Origin: a bacterium
Lineage (GTDB): Bacteria; Bacillota; Bacilli; Lactobacillales; Streptococcaceae
DNA length: 64,000 nt
Direction of reading: 5' to 3'
Assembly (NCBI GenBank): GCA_905221385.1
Contig: CAJNCV010000005.1
Coordinates: forward strand, 50,722 to 114,721
The notes beneath the pieces are model-generated. The model did no database searches. It was not told the origin of the DNA and worked only from the letters and a program-made list of their open reading frames with translations. Position 1 is the first letter of the stretch; each line of letters begins with the position of its first letter. The position numbers and the translations under genes were made by a program. Of this stretch, positions 49,835-59,077 are shown piece after piece.

Positions 49835-51202
49835 ATGTTTCGTAAAATTTTGATTGCCAACCGTGGTGAGATTGCGGTTCGCATTATTCGAGCTGCGCGT
49901 GAATTAGGCATTGCTACTGTAGCAGTCTATTCAACTGCTGATAAGGAAGCTCTTCACACACTCCTAGCGGATGAAGCTATCTGTATCGGACCTGGTAAGG
50001 CGACAGAGTCTTATCTCAATATCAATGCGATTTTATCTGCAGCAGTTTTGACAGAAGCAGAAGCCATTCACCCAGGTTTTGGTTTTCTTAGCGAAAACTC
50101 TAAGTTTGCTACTATGTGTGACGAAGTGGGAATTAAGTTCATCGGTCCTTCTGGGGCAGTGATGGATACCATGGGAGATAAGATCAATGCGCGTGAGCAA
50201 ATGATCAAGGCTGGGGTTCCAGTTATCCCAGGATCTGATGGTGAGGTTCACACGGCTGAAGAGGCCCTTGCAATTGCAGAAAAAATTGGTTATCCAGTCA
50301 TGCTTAAGGCATCGGCAGGTGGTGGTGGAAAAGGGATTCGTAAGGTTGAAAAGGCAGAGGACTTGGTCGCAGCCTTTGAGACAGCATCCAGTGAAGCCAA
50401 GGCCAATTTTGGAAATGGCGCTATGTATCTTGAGCGTGTGATTTATCCAGCTCGCCATATCGAAGTTCAGATCCTTGCGGATCAAGAGGGTCATGTTGTC
50501 CATCTTGGTGAACGGGATTGTTCACTTCAACGGAATAACCAAAAGGTCTTAGAAGAAAGCCCATCTATTGCGATTGGCAAAACCCTTCGTAATGAAATTG
50601 GTGCTGCAGCCGTTCGTGCAGCAGAGTCTGTTGGCTATGAAAATGCAGGGACAATTGAATTTCTTCTCGATGAAGCGAGTGGCAATTTCTACTTCATGGA
50701 AATGAATACTCGTGTGCAAGTGGAACACCCAGTCACAGAGTTTGTTTCAGGTGTTGATATCGTGAAGGAACAGATTCGCATTGCTGCCGGTCAACCTTTA
50801 CCTTTCAAACAAGAAGATATCGTCCTACGAGGTCATGCTATCGAGTGCCGGATCAATGCAGAAAATCCAGCATTTAACTTTGCTCCAAGTCCAGGGAAAA
50901 TTACCAATCTCTATCTACCAAGTGGTGGAGTTGGTTTGCGCGTGGACTCAGCAGTTTATCCAGGTTATACCATTCCCCCTTACTATGATAGTATGATTGC
51001 TAAAATCATTGTTCATGGGGAGAATCGTTTTGATGCTCTTATGAAGATGCAACGGGCACTTTATGAACTTGATATTGAAGGAGTGCAAACCAATGCAGAC
51101 TTCCAGTTGGATCTGATTTCAGACCGCCGAGTTATCGCTGGTGACTACGATACTTCCTTCTTGATGGAAACTTTCTTGCCAAAATACCAAGAAAAAGAAT
51201 AG
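49835..51202 (+). CDS. accC: biotin carboxylase subunit of acetyl-CoA carboxylase
   Basis: AccC carboxylates the biotin on AccB with ATP and bicarbonate. The 455-residue ATP-grasp protein has the N-terminal KILIANRGEIAVRIIRAA, the glycine-rich ATP loop SAGGGGKGIRKV, ERDCSLQRNNQKV, and MEMNTRVQVEHPVTE with the metal and catalytic residues. The ATG at 49835 is preceded by AAGGAGG. Confidence 0.97.
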   Translation: MFRKILIANRGEIAVRIIRAARELGIATVAVYSTADKEALHTLLADEAICIGPGKATESYLNINAILSAAVLTEAEAIHPGFGFLSENSKFATMCDEVGIKFIGPSGAVMDTMGDKINAREQMIKAGVPVIPGSDGEVHTAEEALAIAEKIGYPVMLKASAGGGGKGIRKVEKAEDLVAAFETASSEAKANFGNGAMYLERVIYPARHIEVQILADQEGHVVHLGERDCSLQRNNQKVLEESPSIAIGKTLRNEIGAAAVRAAESVGYENAGTIEFLLDEASGNFYFMEMNTRVQVEHPVTEFVSGVDIVKEQIRIAAGQPLPFKQEDIVLRGHAIECRINAENPAFNFAPSPGKITNLYLPSGGVGLRVDSAVYPGYTIPPYYDSMIAKIIVHGENRFDALMKMQRALYELDIEGVQTNADFQLDLISDRRVIAGDYDTSFLMETFLPKYQEKE

Positions 51203-51237
51203 ACTTTCAAACAGTATGAGAACTAAAAGGGGGAGTT

Positions 51238-52104
51238 ATGGCTCTATTTAGTAAAAAGGATAAGTATATTCGGATCAATCCTAACCGTTCCGTAAGGCAG
51301 AAACCACAAGCCAAGCCTGAGGTTCCGGATGACCTCTTCTCCCAGTGTCCTGGTTGTAAACACACCATTTATCAAAAGGATCTTGGGAGCGAACGAATTT
51401 GTCCCCATTGTAGCTATACTTTCCGTATTTCAGCTCAGGAACGCTTGGATTTGACGATTGATTCTGGTAGCTTTGTGGAGATGTTTACAGGTATTGAAAC
51501 TCAAAATCCATTAAACTTTCCTGGCTACCAGAAAAAACTTGCAACAATGCGTGAAAAGACAGGTTTGGATGAGGCAGTACTAACTGGTACAGCTAGCATC
51601 AAGGGACAAAAAGTTACCCTTGGAATCATGGATTCTAACTTTATCATGGCTTCTATGGGAACAGTTGTGGGTGAAAAAATCACGCGCTTGTTTGAGTATG
51701 CAACGGTAGAAAACTTGCCAGTCGTTCTCTTCACAGCTTCTGGTGGAGCCCGTATGCAAGAAGGAATCATGAGTTTGATGCAGATGGCTAAGATTTCTGC
51801 GGCAGTTCAACGTCATTCTAAGGCAGGACTTTTTTACCTAACTATTTTAACTGATCCGACAACAGGTGGAGTGACCGCTTCTTTTGCTATGGAAGGTGAT
51901 ATTATCCTAGCGGAGCCACAGAGTTTGGTTGGGTTTGCTGGGCGTCGTGTTATCGAAAATACAGTTCGTGAGACCTTGCCGGATGACTTCCAAAAGGCAG
52001 AATTTCTACTTGAACATGGATTTGTTGATGCAATTGTTAAACGGAGAGAATTGCCTGAAACAATTGCTAAATTAGTAAGATTGCATGGAGGAAGTCGCGG
52101 ATGA
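51238..52104 (+). CDS. accD: acetyl-CoA carboxylase carboxyltransferase beta subunit
   Basis: With AccA this subunit moves the carboxyl group from biotin to acetyl-CoA. The 288-residue protein starts with a zinc ribbon (Cys pairs in [11 protein letters not shown] and ICPHCSYTF) and then the crotonase-like carboxyltransferase core with [19 protein letters not shown]. The stop overlaps the accA start (ATGA), the usual coupling for equal amounts of the two subunits. Confidence 0.97.
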   Translation: MALFSKKDKYIRINPNRSVRQKPQAKPEVPDDLFSQCPGCKHTIYQKDLGSERICPHCSYTFRISAQERLDLTIDSGSFVEMFTGIETQNPLNFPGYQKKLATMREKTGLDEAVLTGTASIKGQKVTLGIMDSNFIMASMGTVVGEKITRLFEYATVENLPVVLFTASGGARMQEGIMSLMQMAKISAAVQRHSKAGLFYLTILTDPTTGGVTASFAMEGDIILAEPQSLVGFAGRRVIENTVRETLPDDFQKAEFLLEHGFVDAIVKRRELPETIAKLVRLHGGSRG

Positions 52105-52868
52105 ATATTGCAAAAATAGTCAGAGAGGCACGCGAGCAGAGTCGTTTGACTGCACTTGATTTTGCCAATGGAATCTTTGACGAGTTTATCGAATTGCATG
52201 GAGATCGCTCTTTCCGCGATGATGGTGCGGTCATTGGTGGAATTGGCTGGTTAGGTGAACAAGCAGTAACTGTCGTTGGTATCCAAAAGGGGAAGAGTCT
52301 TCATGACAATCTCAAACGGAATTTCGGCCAACCACATCCAGAAGGCTATCGCAAGGCTCTTCGCCTGATGAAACAGGCAGAAAAGTTTGGTCGTCCAGTT
52401 GTGACCTTTATCAATACGGCGGGTGCTTACCCTGGTGTAGGAGCCGAGGAACGTGGGCAAGGGGAAGCAATCGCTCGAAACCTGATGGAAATGAGTGACC
52501 TCAAGGTTCCAATCATCGCGATTATTATCGGTGAAGGAGGATCTGGTGGTGCCTTAGCTCTAGCCGTAGCTAACCGTGTTTGGATGCTGGAAAATTCGAT
52601 CTATGCCGTGCTCAGTCCAGAAGGCTTTGCCTCTATCCTTTGGAAGGATGGGAGCCGTGCTATGGAAGCGGCGGAGTTGATGAAAATCACTTCACACGAA
52701 CTCCTAGAAATGGGAATCGTAGATAAGGTAATCTCAGAAACAGGCCTCTCTAGTAAAGAACTACGAGCTCGCGTTAAAAATGAATTGCGTGCAGAACTAG
52801 ATAGGTTGCAAGAACTACCACTCGACCAACTTATTGAAGAACGTTACCAACGCTTTAGAAAATACTAA
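52101..52868 (+). CDS. accA: acetyl-CoA carboxylase carboxyltransferase alpha subunit
   Basis: This 255-residue subunit completes the carboxyltransferase. It has [20 protein letters not shown], the oxyanion-hole region [21 protein letters not shown] and [20 protein letters not shown]. It is shorter at the N-terminus than the E. coli protein, as usual in streptococci. It is the last gene of the fab cluster and is followed by a terminator. Confidence 0.97.
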   Translation: MNIAKIVREAREQSRLTALDFANGIFDEFIELHGDRSFRDDGAVIGGIGWLGEQAVTVVGIQKGKSLHDNLKRNFGQPHPEGYRKALRLMKQAEKFGRPVVTFINTAGAYPGVGAEERGQGEAIARNLMEMSDLKVPIIAIIIGEGGSGGALALAVANRVWMLENSIYAVLSPEGFASILWKDGSRAMEAAELMKITSHELLEMGIVDKVISETGLSSKELRARVKNELRAELDRLQELPLDQLIEERYQRFRKY

Positions 52869-52877
52869 GAATGACTA

Positions 52878-52905
52878 AATGAGACTAGAAAGGTCTCATT
52901 TTTTA
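52878..52905 (+). terminator. terminator of the fab-acc cluster
   Basis: AATGAGAC (52878-52885) pairs with GTCTCATT (52893-52900), and a run of T's follows. Confidence 0.88.
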
Positions 52906-52932
52906 TGGAAAAATGCAATTCAAGACGAGAAA

Positions 52933-52961
52933 TTGACAGTTGAGGAGATGGACAGTAAAAT
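52933..52961 (+). promoter_or_regulatory. promoter of the leader-peptide gene
   Basis: A consensus TTGACA (52933-52938), 17 bp and TAAAAT (52956-52961). Downstream are a direct repeat AGATGTA (52971-52977 and 52985-52991) and a 10-bp palindrome GTAAGCTTAC (52988-52997) in the leader, which could be a regulator site. A TATACT at 52976-52981 is an alternative -10. Confidence 0.65.
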
Positions 52962-53025
52962 AGAGAAAAAAGATGTATACTGTAGATGTAAGCTTACAAA
53001 AATTTATTTTAAGGAGCTACTTGCA

Positions 53026-53208
53026 ATGACAGGTACAGAAACATTTACAGCTCTTTCAACTGAGGACTTAGAGCAAACCTCAGGTGGTGGCATGATTTGG
53101 TTGGTTGATGATATAAATTGGAGTTGGCCTTATGCTTACAGCATTGCAACTGATTCGAGTACAATACGTACTAGAATGACTGGTTATGGTAACGGAATTA
53201 TACCTTAA
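53026..53208 (+). CDS. double-glycine-leader peptide, bacteriocin-like
   Basis: This 60-residue peptide begins with a typical double-glycine leader: L10, S11, D14, L15 and the pair G20-G21 in LSTEDLEQTSGGG. Cleavage after G21 would leave about 39 residues, rich in Trp, Tyr, Ile and Gly, with no Cys. Such leaders direct export and cutting by C39-peptidase ABC transporters such as ComA or BlpA. The ATG at 53026 follows AAGGAG at 9 bases. The next gene encodes a CPBP protease, a family found as bacteriocin immunity or processing proteins. I do not recognise the mature peptide; it may be a class II bacteriocin or a signalling peptide. Confidence 0.75.
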   Translation: MTGTETFTALSTEDLEQTSGGGMIWLVDDINWSWPYAYSIATDSSTIRTRMTGYGNGIIP

Positions 53209-53234
53209 TATTCTAATAATTTAAAGGGGTAAGT

Positions 53235-53960
53235 ATGAAAAAACTAGGGCATTTGGGAGTCTATACATCACTGGTATTTCTATCGGTTTATCTACCAGAG
53301 TTAGGGATTATGCATTTAACTAAGTTTTTAGGATGGGGGATAGATGGCTATTCTATCTTTTTAACAGTTGAAGTAATAGCTCTTTTGCTATTATTTATCT
53401 ACTGGCTCAAAAAGAAAGAGATGCTCTATATTTTTGAAAAAAAGGGTTCAAAGAAGTCAAGATTCTTTTACCTTGTAGTTGGTCTAGTGGCTACTTATTT
53501 TGATCGTCAATTGGTGGATGCTTTTCAGTTACAGTTTCATCACCTAATTGATAACAAGTATATCTTTCAAGACCTTCTTTCGATTCTATACTCCAATGGG
53601 CAACCAACTTTTCTATCAACTGTTCTCAGTTTTAGTTTAACAGTAATCGTCGGACCTATATTAGAGGAACTGATTCATAGAGGGTACTTTATGAATACCT
53701 TTTTCCCCCAGTCCAAGTACTATCTGGATGTTATCCTATCTGCTCTTATCTTTGGACTTAGTCATTTGATCCTAACCCACCGAGATCCTATCAGTTTGAT
53801 TATTTATAGTTTAGGCGGTCTCTTCTATGCCTTGGTCTATCGTTGGACAAAGAACTTAAAAATTACCATCCTGTGCCATAGTTTTTTCAACTTTCTCATT
53901 TATGCAAAACCTATCTGGATTTTTGTTTATAATTTTATCTACTATAGTTTTTTTAGATAG
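53235..53960 (+). CDS. CPBP family intramembrane metalloprotease
   Basis: This 241-residue protein has about six to eight membrane segments and the three CPBP (CAAX protease / bacteriocin-processing, Abi) motifs: EELIHRG with Glu144, Glu145 and Arg149; FGLSHL with His177; and HSFFNF with His215 and Asn219. These residues form the membrane-embedded active site. In streptococcal bacteriocin loci such proteins (Blp-region, PncO-like, SkkI-like) often give self-immunity. It starts 26 bases after the peptide gene behind an AAAGGGG site, so the two genes form one unit, closed by a strong terminator. Confidence 0.88.
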   Translation: MKKLGHLGVYTSLVFLSVYLPELGIMHLTKFLGWGIDGYSIFLTVEVIALLLLFIYWLKKKEMLYIFEKKGSKKSRFFYLVVGLVATYFDRQLVDAFQLQFHHLIDNKYIFQDLLSILYSNGQPTFLSTVLSFSLTVIVGPILEELIHRGYFMNTFFPQSKYYLDVILSALIFGLSHLILTHRDPISLIIYSLGGLFYALVYRWTKNLKITILCHSFFNFLIYAKPIWIFVYNFIYYSFFR

Positions 53961-53972
53961 TGGAGACAAAGA

Positions 53973-54004
53973 AAAAAGTGTTTGATATTTGTCAAACACT
54001 TTTT
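53973..54004. terminator. bidirectional terminator between the CPBP gene and nusB
   Basis: A perfect 13-bp stem AAAAAGTGTTTGA (53973-53985) / TCAAACACTTTTT (53992-54004) with a 6-base loop. A and T runs at both ends let it serve both convergent units. Confidence 0.93.
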
Positions 54005-54008
54005 CTAT

Positions 54009-54431
54009 TTACTGTTCTTCTGTTACAAACTGGCTGAGCAGTCCGTTGATAAAACGGGCAGATTTTTGATCTGAGAAGTCCTTTGCAAGCTCGATAGCTT
54101 CATTAACAGCAACCAACTGTGGGGTGTCGAATGAAGTGATTTCAAAGACTCCCAAGCGAAGGAGGTTTCTCTCCACGAGTGTTAAACGCTCGATGGTCCA
54201 ACCTGATTTTAAATGCTGTGCGATTTGCTTGTCTAGTTCTTCCTTTTTAGCCTGAACACCAGAAACGAGCTCTGTCAAAAAGGCTGGAAGTTGCACATCC
54301 GAATCTTCCCGATCGTGTGTGTAGGCGAAACGACAAGCAGTTTCGACATCAGTACCGAATTCAAGGCTCATGAGAGCTTGAAAAGCGCATTTACGGAGCT
54401 CACGTCTAGATTCTAATAGTGGACTAGTCAT
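54009..54431 (-). CDS. nusB: transcription antitermination factor NusB
   Basis: NusB binds boxA RNA with NusE (S10) and supports rRNA antitermination. The 140-residue helical protein has SRRELRKCAFQALMSLEFG, the LVERNLLRLGVFEI core and NEAIELAKDFSDQKSARFINGLL. The start at 54431 matches the family length and overlaps the asp23 end by 8 bases; the frame is open 6 codons further. It is last in the efp-asp23-nusB unit on the minus strand. Confidence 0.95.
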   Translation of the reverse strand: MTSPLLESRRELRKCAFQALMSLEFGTDVETACRFAYTHDREDSDVQLPAFLTELVSGVQAKKEELDKQIAQHLKSGWTIERLTLVERNLLRLGVFEITSFDTPQLVAVNEAIELAKDFSDQKSARFINGLLSQFVTEEQ

Positions 54432-54813
54432 TGAGGAAGTCCTCATCAAACAAGTCTTTCAAGTCAGGTTTTGGTGTTTTATCTGGAACGATACCTGTAA
54501 CATGGATATTAACAATATCCAATTCCACATCAGCCATATTGTAAACAGCATCTTTGACAGCTTTTTGAATAGCCATAGCGACTTTTGGTACCTTTACCCC
54601 GTACTCAAGATAGAGGTAGATGTCCACTGTTAGTTTTTCATCAACATTTCGTAGATAAACACCGCGACCAAGAGAAAGTTTTGAAAGGGTGTCAGATACT
54701 GATTTGTTTGAAAAAGAGTGGACACCGTCAACTTTAGCTGTTGCGATAGCAATGATTTTTTCAAGTACACGTGGGGCGATAACGATTTCGCCTAGTTGTT
54801 CTTCAATTCCCAT
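54424..54813 (-). CDS. Asp23/Gls24 family envelope-stress protein
   Basis: This 129-residue protein is of the Asp23/Gls24 family (YqhY type), with GEIVIAPRVLEKIIAIATAKVDGV at the start, given here in parts as IVIAPRVLEKI and TAKVDGVHSF, and the DIYLYLEYGVKVPKVA strand region. YqhY in Bacillus lies beside accBC and nusB and influences malonyl-CoA homeostasis; the fatty-acid cluster here is close by. It overlaps nusB and follows efp by 21 bases. Confidence 0.88.
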   Translation of the reverse strand: MGIEEQLGEIVIAPRVLEKIIAIATAKVDGVHSFSNKSVSDTLSKLSLGRGVYLRNVDEKLTVDIYLYLEYGVKVPKVAMAIQKAVKDAVYNMADVELDIVNIHVTGIVPDKTPKPDLKDLFDEDFLND

Positions 54814-54834
54814 AGAATGACCTCTTTCTAGAGA

Positions 54835-55395
54835 TTAGGCACGAGAAACGTAAGTTCCTTCTGCAGTGTTGATAACGAGCTTTTGCCCTGCCTCGATGAA
54901 GTCTGGAACGTTTACGACAAGTCCAGTTTCCATAGTTGCAGGCTTACCAGAACCTGTTACAGTAGCGCCTTTGATAGACGGTTGAGTTTCTGCAACTGTC
55001 AATTCGACAGTAGTAGGAACCGTAACACCGATCACTTCAGTTCCGTAGAATTGGATTTTCACTTCTGAGTTTTCAAGGATGTAAAGCAATTCGTTTTCAA
55101 CGTTGACTACAGGGATTTCGTATTGGTCGTAAGTTTCTGTATTCATGAAGTAGGCTGTGTCATCCATTTTGTACAAGTATTGAGCTGGAACAGTCTCGAT
55201 GATAGCTTGTTCAAATTTTTCTTCTGGACGGTAGCTTGTGTCAAATGTAGAACCAGTACGGACATCACGCAATTTCATACGCATAATCGTGTTTCCTTTA
55301 CCTGGTTTGTGGTGGCTAGCTTCCAAAACGCGGATCAATTTTCCGTCTGCAGTTTCAAATGTCATACCAGCTTTTAATTTACTTGCTTCAATCAT
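54835..55395 (-). CDS. efp: elongation factor P
   Basis: EF-P rescues ribosomes stalled on consecutive prolines. The 186-residue three-domain protein has the tip loop [18 protein letters not shown] in domain I with the conserved Lys, and [21 protein letters not shown] at the end. AGAGGTAAAAAC precedes the ATG on the minus strand, and a good promoter lies upstream. In pneumococcus it is next to gatB; here two other genes lie between. Confidence 0.97.
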   Translation of the reverse strand: MIEASKLKAGMTFETADGKLIRVLEASHHKPGKGNTIMRMKLRDVRTGSTFDTSYRPEEKFEQAIIETVPAQYLYKMDDTAYFMNTETYDQYEIPVVNVENELLYILENSEVKIQFYGTEVIGVTVPTTVELTVAETQPSIKGATVTGSGKPATMETGLVVNVPDFIEAGQKLVINTAEGTYVSRA

Positions 55396-55429
55396 GTTTT
55401 TACCTCTTTAATAAAATAATTTACTCTTT

Positions 55430-55458
55430 ATTGTACCATAAAAGACAACATTACTCAA
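55430..55458 (-). promoter_or_regulatory. promoter of efp-asp23-nusB
   Basis: On the minus strand TTGAGT (55453-55458), 17 bp and TACAAT (55430-55435), 35 bases ahead of efp. Confidence 0.75.
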
Positions 55459-55476
55459 ATGTCAGAAGGAACTTGA

Positions 55477-56604
55477 TTAGTTGACTGGTACGATATTTCC
55501 ATCTTCGTCTTTGGTGACGAGAACGTATTTTCCATCGACTTCGATGTAAAAATTCTTGTTGGCAGTTTGCCCAGCATTTTGAGCTGGTGCTTGATTTTGA
55601 ACTTGTTGGCTTAGTTGACCACCGAGAGTTTGGCCAAGATTCATACCCATAAACATGTTCATCCCATTGCCATTCCCTTCATTGGCAGCTGCAGCAATGA
55701 GTGCTTCGTTGCGAGCACGGCGTTCTTCGATTTCAATCGTGTTGTACTTCATTGCCACGAGCTCACTATCAAGCTTACGAACGATATCAAGACTTTCTTG
55801 GTCGTAGCTGAGGTCTTCAAGCAAGATGTTAGTTGCTTCAATCCCGTAGAGACCTGTCCAAACCTTGTTGACCTCTTGTTTAGCGAGTTCGTTAAAGGTA
55901 TCTTGATTGGCATTTAGGCTATAGATATCTACCTTGTTTTCGTTGGTGTATTTGGCAATGGCAATCGCGATTTTCGGTGCGATATTTTGACGGAGCGTTC
56001 CTTGAGCTACATCTTGGAGAGTAAATGGCTGTCCGTCAGTAATTTGACGGCTAACAGAGCTCACGTAGAAGAGGACTGGATCTGCTATTTTTACATCAAA
56101 CAAGCCATAAAAACGGATGTTGAGCAGTTGTTGGTAACGTTCGCTGAAATATTCGACCGCATTTTGTGTGCCGAACTTATTACCTGCAATAGGTTGCATG
56201 CGGATAAAGATAATTTCTTGTTGGGTGATGACTTGTCCACCAAAAGAGAAACGGTTTTTAAAGTTTTCCCAAGTGCCTTTTAAACCACCTTTTTCAAGGA
56301 GCCAGGCGTTATCACCAGCTTGCCATTCGTGGCTACCAGCTTCGAGGACTTCACCAAGGAAGGTACCGTTGTTTACCAAAACAGCGGTATAGCCTTGGGG
56401 AACGATAACCACACTGCCATCTGACAAGAGGCCTGTGTTTTGATTGCTGTGACGAGAACGTCCATCTGGGTCTTTAGTGAGTAATTGACCCTTGACGGCC
56501 AAGGCGTCGCCAGAGACATTGTCTGGAAGGACAATGGCTTCCTTGAATTTACTATCATTAAAACTATTTAAGCCTGCTGATAAGGCTGCACGTATAAATC
56601 CCAT
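55477..56604 (-). CDS. SPFH-domain protein (YdjI-like)
   Basis: This 375-residue protein is of the SPFH/virion-core-like family related to Bacillus YdjI. An N-terminal stretch (LNSFNDSKFKEAIVLPDNVS) is followed by an SPFH domain with SVVIVPQGYTAVLVNNGTF. A helical region near 275-300 carries ERRARNEAL. A Met/Gly/Asn/Gln-rich part (about 305-350) and a short C-terminal module NFYIEVDGKYVLVTKDEDG end the protein. No signal peptide or membrane helix is visible. YdjI in Bacillus brings PspA to membranes; no PspA gene is in this window. It follows the Tim44-like gene by 8 bases, so they act together. Confidence 0.85.
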   Translation of the reverse strand: MGFIRAALSAGLNSFNDSKFKEAIVLPDNVSGDALAVKGQLLTKDPDGRSRHSNQNTGLLSDGSVVIVPQGYTAVLVNNGTFLGEVLEAGSHEWQAGDNAWLLEKGGLKGTWENFKNRFSFGGQVITQQEIIFIRMQPIAGNKFGTQNAVEYFSERYQQLLNIRFYGLFDVKIADPVLFYVSSVSRQITDGQPFTLQDVAQGTLRQNIAPKIAIAIAKYTNENKVDIYSLNANQDTFNELAKQEVNKVWTGLYGIEATNILLEDLSYDQESLDIVRKLDSELVAMKYNTIEIEERRARNEALIAAAANEGNGNGMNMFMGMNLGQTLGGQLSQQVQNQAPAQNAGQTANKNFYIEVDGKYVLVTKDEDGNIVPVN

Positions 56605-56612
56605 AATTCCTC

Positions 56613-57569
56613 CTAATTATAAAGCTCGTCTTCATCCACAACATCATAGGTATCCAGTACCCATTGGTTTGGACTGCGAGAGAGATTGGCACCACAGTAG
56701 TCGCACTCGCTAACTGCAGAGATTTTCAATGGGGCGCCACAGTTTGGACAGTGGTCGCTCACAACTTCGTCTGGATTGACTGCTTGCGTTTGGCTACCGT
56801 GTTGACGGATAAAGTTTAATTGATACACGGTGAAGAGATCTTTTTTAGGGTCTCCTTCAAGGACACGGCGAGTCTCATCGTCAATGACATAGTCCCGCAA
56901 GGTAGATGACAGGATCACCACTAAGGTATCGTTTCCGTCAGGATTTTCAATGAATCCCTTGATGCGAACATTTTCGATACAAACTTTCTCTAAAACATTG
57001 GTTGTTTTAGCTCGAATATGGTCCTCAAGTTGGGTACTGTGTTGAGAGTAGAGACTGGTACTTTCCAAAGTGCGGACAGAGTTCCAATTTTTTTCAGTCC
57101 AGGCAACCTGCAATTTAAGGTAGACTTCCTTAACCCAAGATGTGAAGGCTTCCGCGTCAAAGTTTGGATCCCCGTATTTCACACGACTAATGGCCAGTGT
57201 GTTGTGTTCAACTCGACGATGGAGCGTTTGAGAATCATTACTAGTGAACGTTGAATTCGAATCTCCAGACTTATTCTGCAAGGATTTGACGATAACAACT
57301 AGTATGATTCCTCCGACTAATATGAACATAAATCCTAGATAGGGAGAGCTAGCAGAACTGTCAGAGGATGATCCATATCCAGAGCGGTAGTAGTGGTAGG
57401 ATGAGCCACCAGAACGACTTCCACCTCCACTTGAGCGGCTGCTACTTCTGGAGCTACTGCGGCTGCTCCCTCCACTTCTGGAATGTCCGACACCCGCATC
57501 AACGATTTGAGGCACGGATAGAAAAACAAGTAATAAACAGGTCATTAAAAGAGCATAAAACTTTTTCAT
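56613..57569 (-). CDS. secreted/membrane Tim44-like protein with C-terminal zinc ribbon
   Basis: This 318-residue protein has an N-terminal signal-like helix (residues 1-25), a Gly/Ser/Arg/Tyr-rich low-complexity stretch (28-75) and a membrane helix (77-97). A Tim44-like domain (about 130-255) with FTSWVKEVYLKLQVAWTEKN follows, then a zinc ribbon with Cys274, Cys277, Cys289 and Cys292. The ending is acidic. Proteins of this build occur in many Firmicutes with unknown role. A GGAGACAC site precedes the ATG. It is 62 bases from gatB on the same strand and may be read with gatCAB. It pairs with the SPFH gene downstream. Confidence 0.82.
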   Translation of the reverse strand: MKKFYALLMTCLLLVFLSVPQIVDAGVGHSRSGGSSRSSSRSSSRSSGGGSRSGGSSYHYYRSGYGSSSDSSASSPYLGFMFILVGGIILVVIVKSLQNKSGDSNSTFTSNDSQTLHRRVEHNTLAISRVKYGDPNFDAEAFTSWVKEVYLKLQVAWTEKNWNSVRTLESTSLYSQHSTQLEDHIRAKTTNVLEKVCIENVRIKGFIENPDGNDTLVVILSSTLRDYVIDDETRRVLEGDPKKDLFTVYQLNFIRQHGSQTQAVNPDEVVSDHCPNCGAPLKISAVSECDYCGANLSRSPNQWVLDTYDVVDEDELYN

Positions 57570-57631
57570 GTGTCTCCTAACTATATGATTGAAAAGGTAT
57601 CTGGTTAGACTACTGGGTGACTACTAGTAAA

Positions 57632-59077
57632 TTACTCACTTTCTTTCAACTTGGCCAATTCCTGGGCAAGAAGTTTAAGGGCAACTTGTGGGTTGGCTTG
57701 GCCTTTGGTTGCTTTCATAAGGAATCCTGTGAAGGCCTTGTCTGCGTTGCGTTTGCCTGACTTGAAGTCAGCAACGGCTGCTTCATTATCTGCGAAGACT
57801 TGATGAATGATTGGAATCAAGACATCTGGATCTGAGATTTGAACCATACCAGCTTTTTCCACGTATTCACGCGCTCCACCGCCATTTTTAGCCAGGTGGA
57901 CAAAGACTTTCTTGGCAATCTTAGAAGAGATGGTGCCGTCTTCGATGATGGCAATCATTTCTACCAAGTTTTCTGGTGTCAATTCGATTTGTTCCAGTGT
58001 CTTACCTTCAGCGTTCAAGAATTGAGCGACTTCACCTTGGAGCCAGTTAGAGACTTGTTTGGCATCGCCACCGAGGGCAACAGCTTTTTCAAAGAAGTCA
58101 GAAGTGACTTTGTTTGCAGTCAACTGGCTGGCATCGTAGTCTGACAAGCCAAGGTCAGATACGTAGCGCGCACGGCGTTCTTTTGGAAACTCTGGCAATT
58201 CAGTGCGCATTTCCTCAATCCACTCATCTGAGATTTCAAAGAGTGGTAGGTCTGGTTCTGGGAAGTAGCGGTAGTCTGCAGCACCTTCTTTGACACGCAT
58301 GAGGATAGTTGCCTTGTTAGCTTCATCGTAACGGCGTGTTTCTTGACGAATTTGACCACCTGAGCGCAGGATTTCAGCTTGACGTTGGACTTCGTACTCA
58401 AGACCTTTGCGGACATTTGAGAAGGAGTTCAAGTTCTTCAACTCAGTCTTGGTACCGAATTTTTCTTGACCATAAGGGCGAAGGGAGATGTTGGCATCCA
58501 CACGCATAGAACCTTCTTCCATCTTAACGTCTGAAATGCCAGCGTACTGGATGACTTCCTTGAGAGCAGTTAGATAGGCATAGGCTTCTTCAGGAGAACG
58601 CATGTCCGCTTCAGATACAATCTCAATCAAAGGCACCCCTTGGCGGTTGAGGTCAACATAGGAGTAGCCATCTGTACCGTGGGTGTTTTTACCAGCGTCT
58701 TCTTCCAAGTGTGCGCGTTCGATACCGATTTTCTTGGTCGTACCGTCTTCTAGCTCCACTTCAATCCAGCCGTTGTAGCCGATTGGCTCATCAAACTGAG
58801 AAATTTGGTAGGCTTTGGGATTGTCGGGATAGAAGTAGTTCTTGCGGTCAAAGTGCATCTTTTTGTGGATGTCCATGTTGAGGGCAAGAGCTGCCTTGAT
58901 ACCGGCATCGACAACCCCTTTATTGAGAACTGGCAGAACTCCTGGGAAGGACCAGTCAATCACGTTGGTGTTGGCATTTTGGTCATTTCCAAAGTGGGCA
59001 GAAGTAGGTGAGAAGATTTTTGAATTGGTGTTGAGTTCTACGTGGACTTCAAGTCCAATGACTGTTTCAAAGTTCAT
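57632..59077 (-). CDS. gatB: Asp-tRNA(Asn)/Glu-tRNA(Gln) amidotransferase subunit B
   Basis: GatB binds and phosphorylates the misacylated tRNA in the GatCAB amidotransferase, which makes Gln-tRNA in bacteria without GlnRS. The 481-residue protein has [18 protein letters not shown], the [15 protein letters not shown] stretch, [17 protein letters not shown] and the helical YqeY-like tail (about 330-481). Its ATG overlaps the gatA stop by one base. The operon order is gatC-gatA-gatB. Confidence 0.97.
   Translation of the reverse strand: MNFETVIGLEVHVELNTNSKIFSPTSAHFGNDQNANTNVIDWSFPGVLPVLNKGVVDAGIKAALALNMDIHKKMHFDRKNYFYPDNPKAYQISQFDEPIGYNGWIEVELEDGTTKKIGIERAHLEEDAGKNTHGTDGYSYVDLNRQGVPLIEIVSEADMRSPEEAYAYLTALKEVIQYAGISDVKMEEGSMRVDANISLRPYGQEKFGTKTELKNLNSFSNVRKGLEYEVQRQAEILRSGGQIRQETRRYDEANKATILMRVKEGAADYRYFPEPDLPLFEISDEWIEEMRTELPEFPKERRARYVSDLGLSDYDASQLTANKVTSDFFEKAVALGGDAKQVSNWLQGEVAQFLNAEGKTLEQIELTPENLVEMIAIIEDGTISSKIAKKVFVHLAKNGGGAREYVEKAGMVQISDPDVLIPIIHQVFADNEAAVADFKSGKRNADKAFTGFLMKATKGQANPQVALKLLAQELAKLKESE

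Noticed and set aside
52933..52960. Possible ComE-type direct repeat (ACAGTTGAG ... ACAGT)
   Set aside because: The half sites are 16 bases apart, not the roughly 21 expected, and the second one is poor. The first overlaps an ordinary -35 box.
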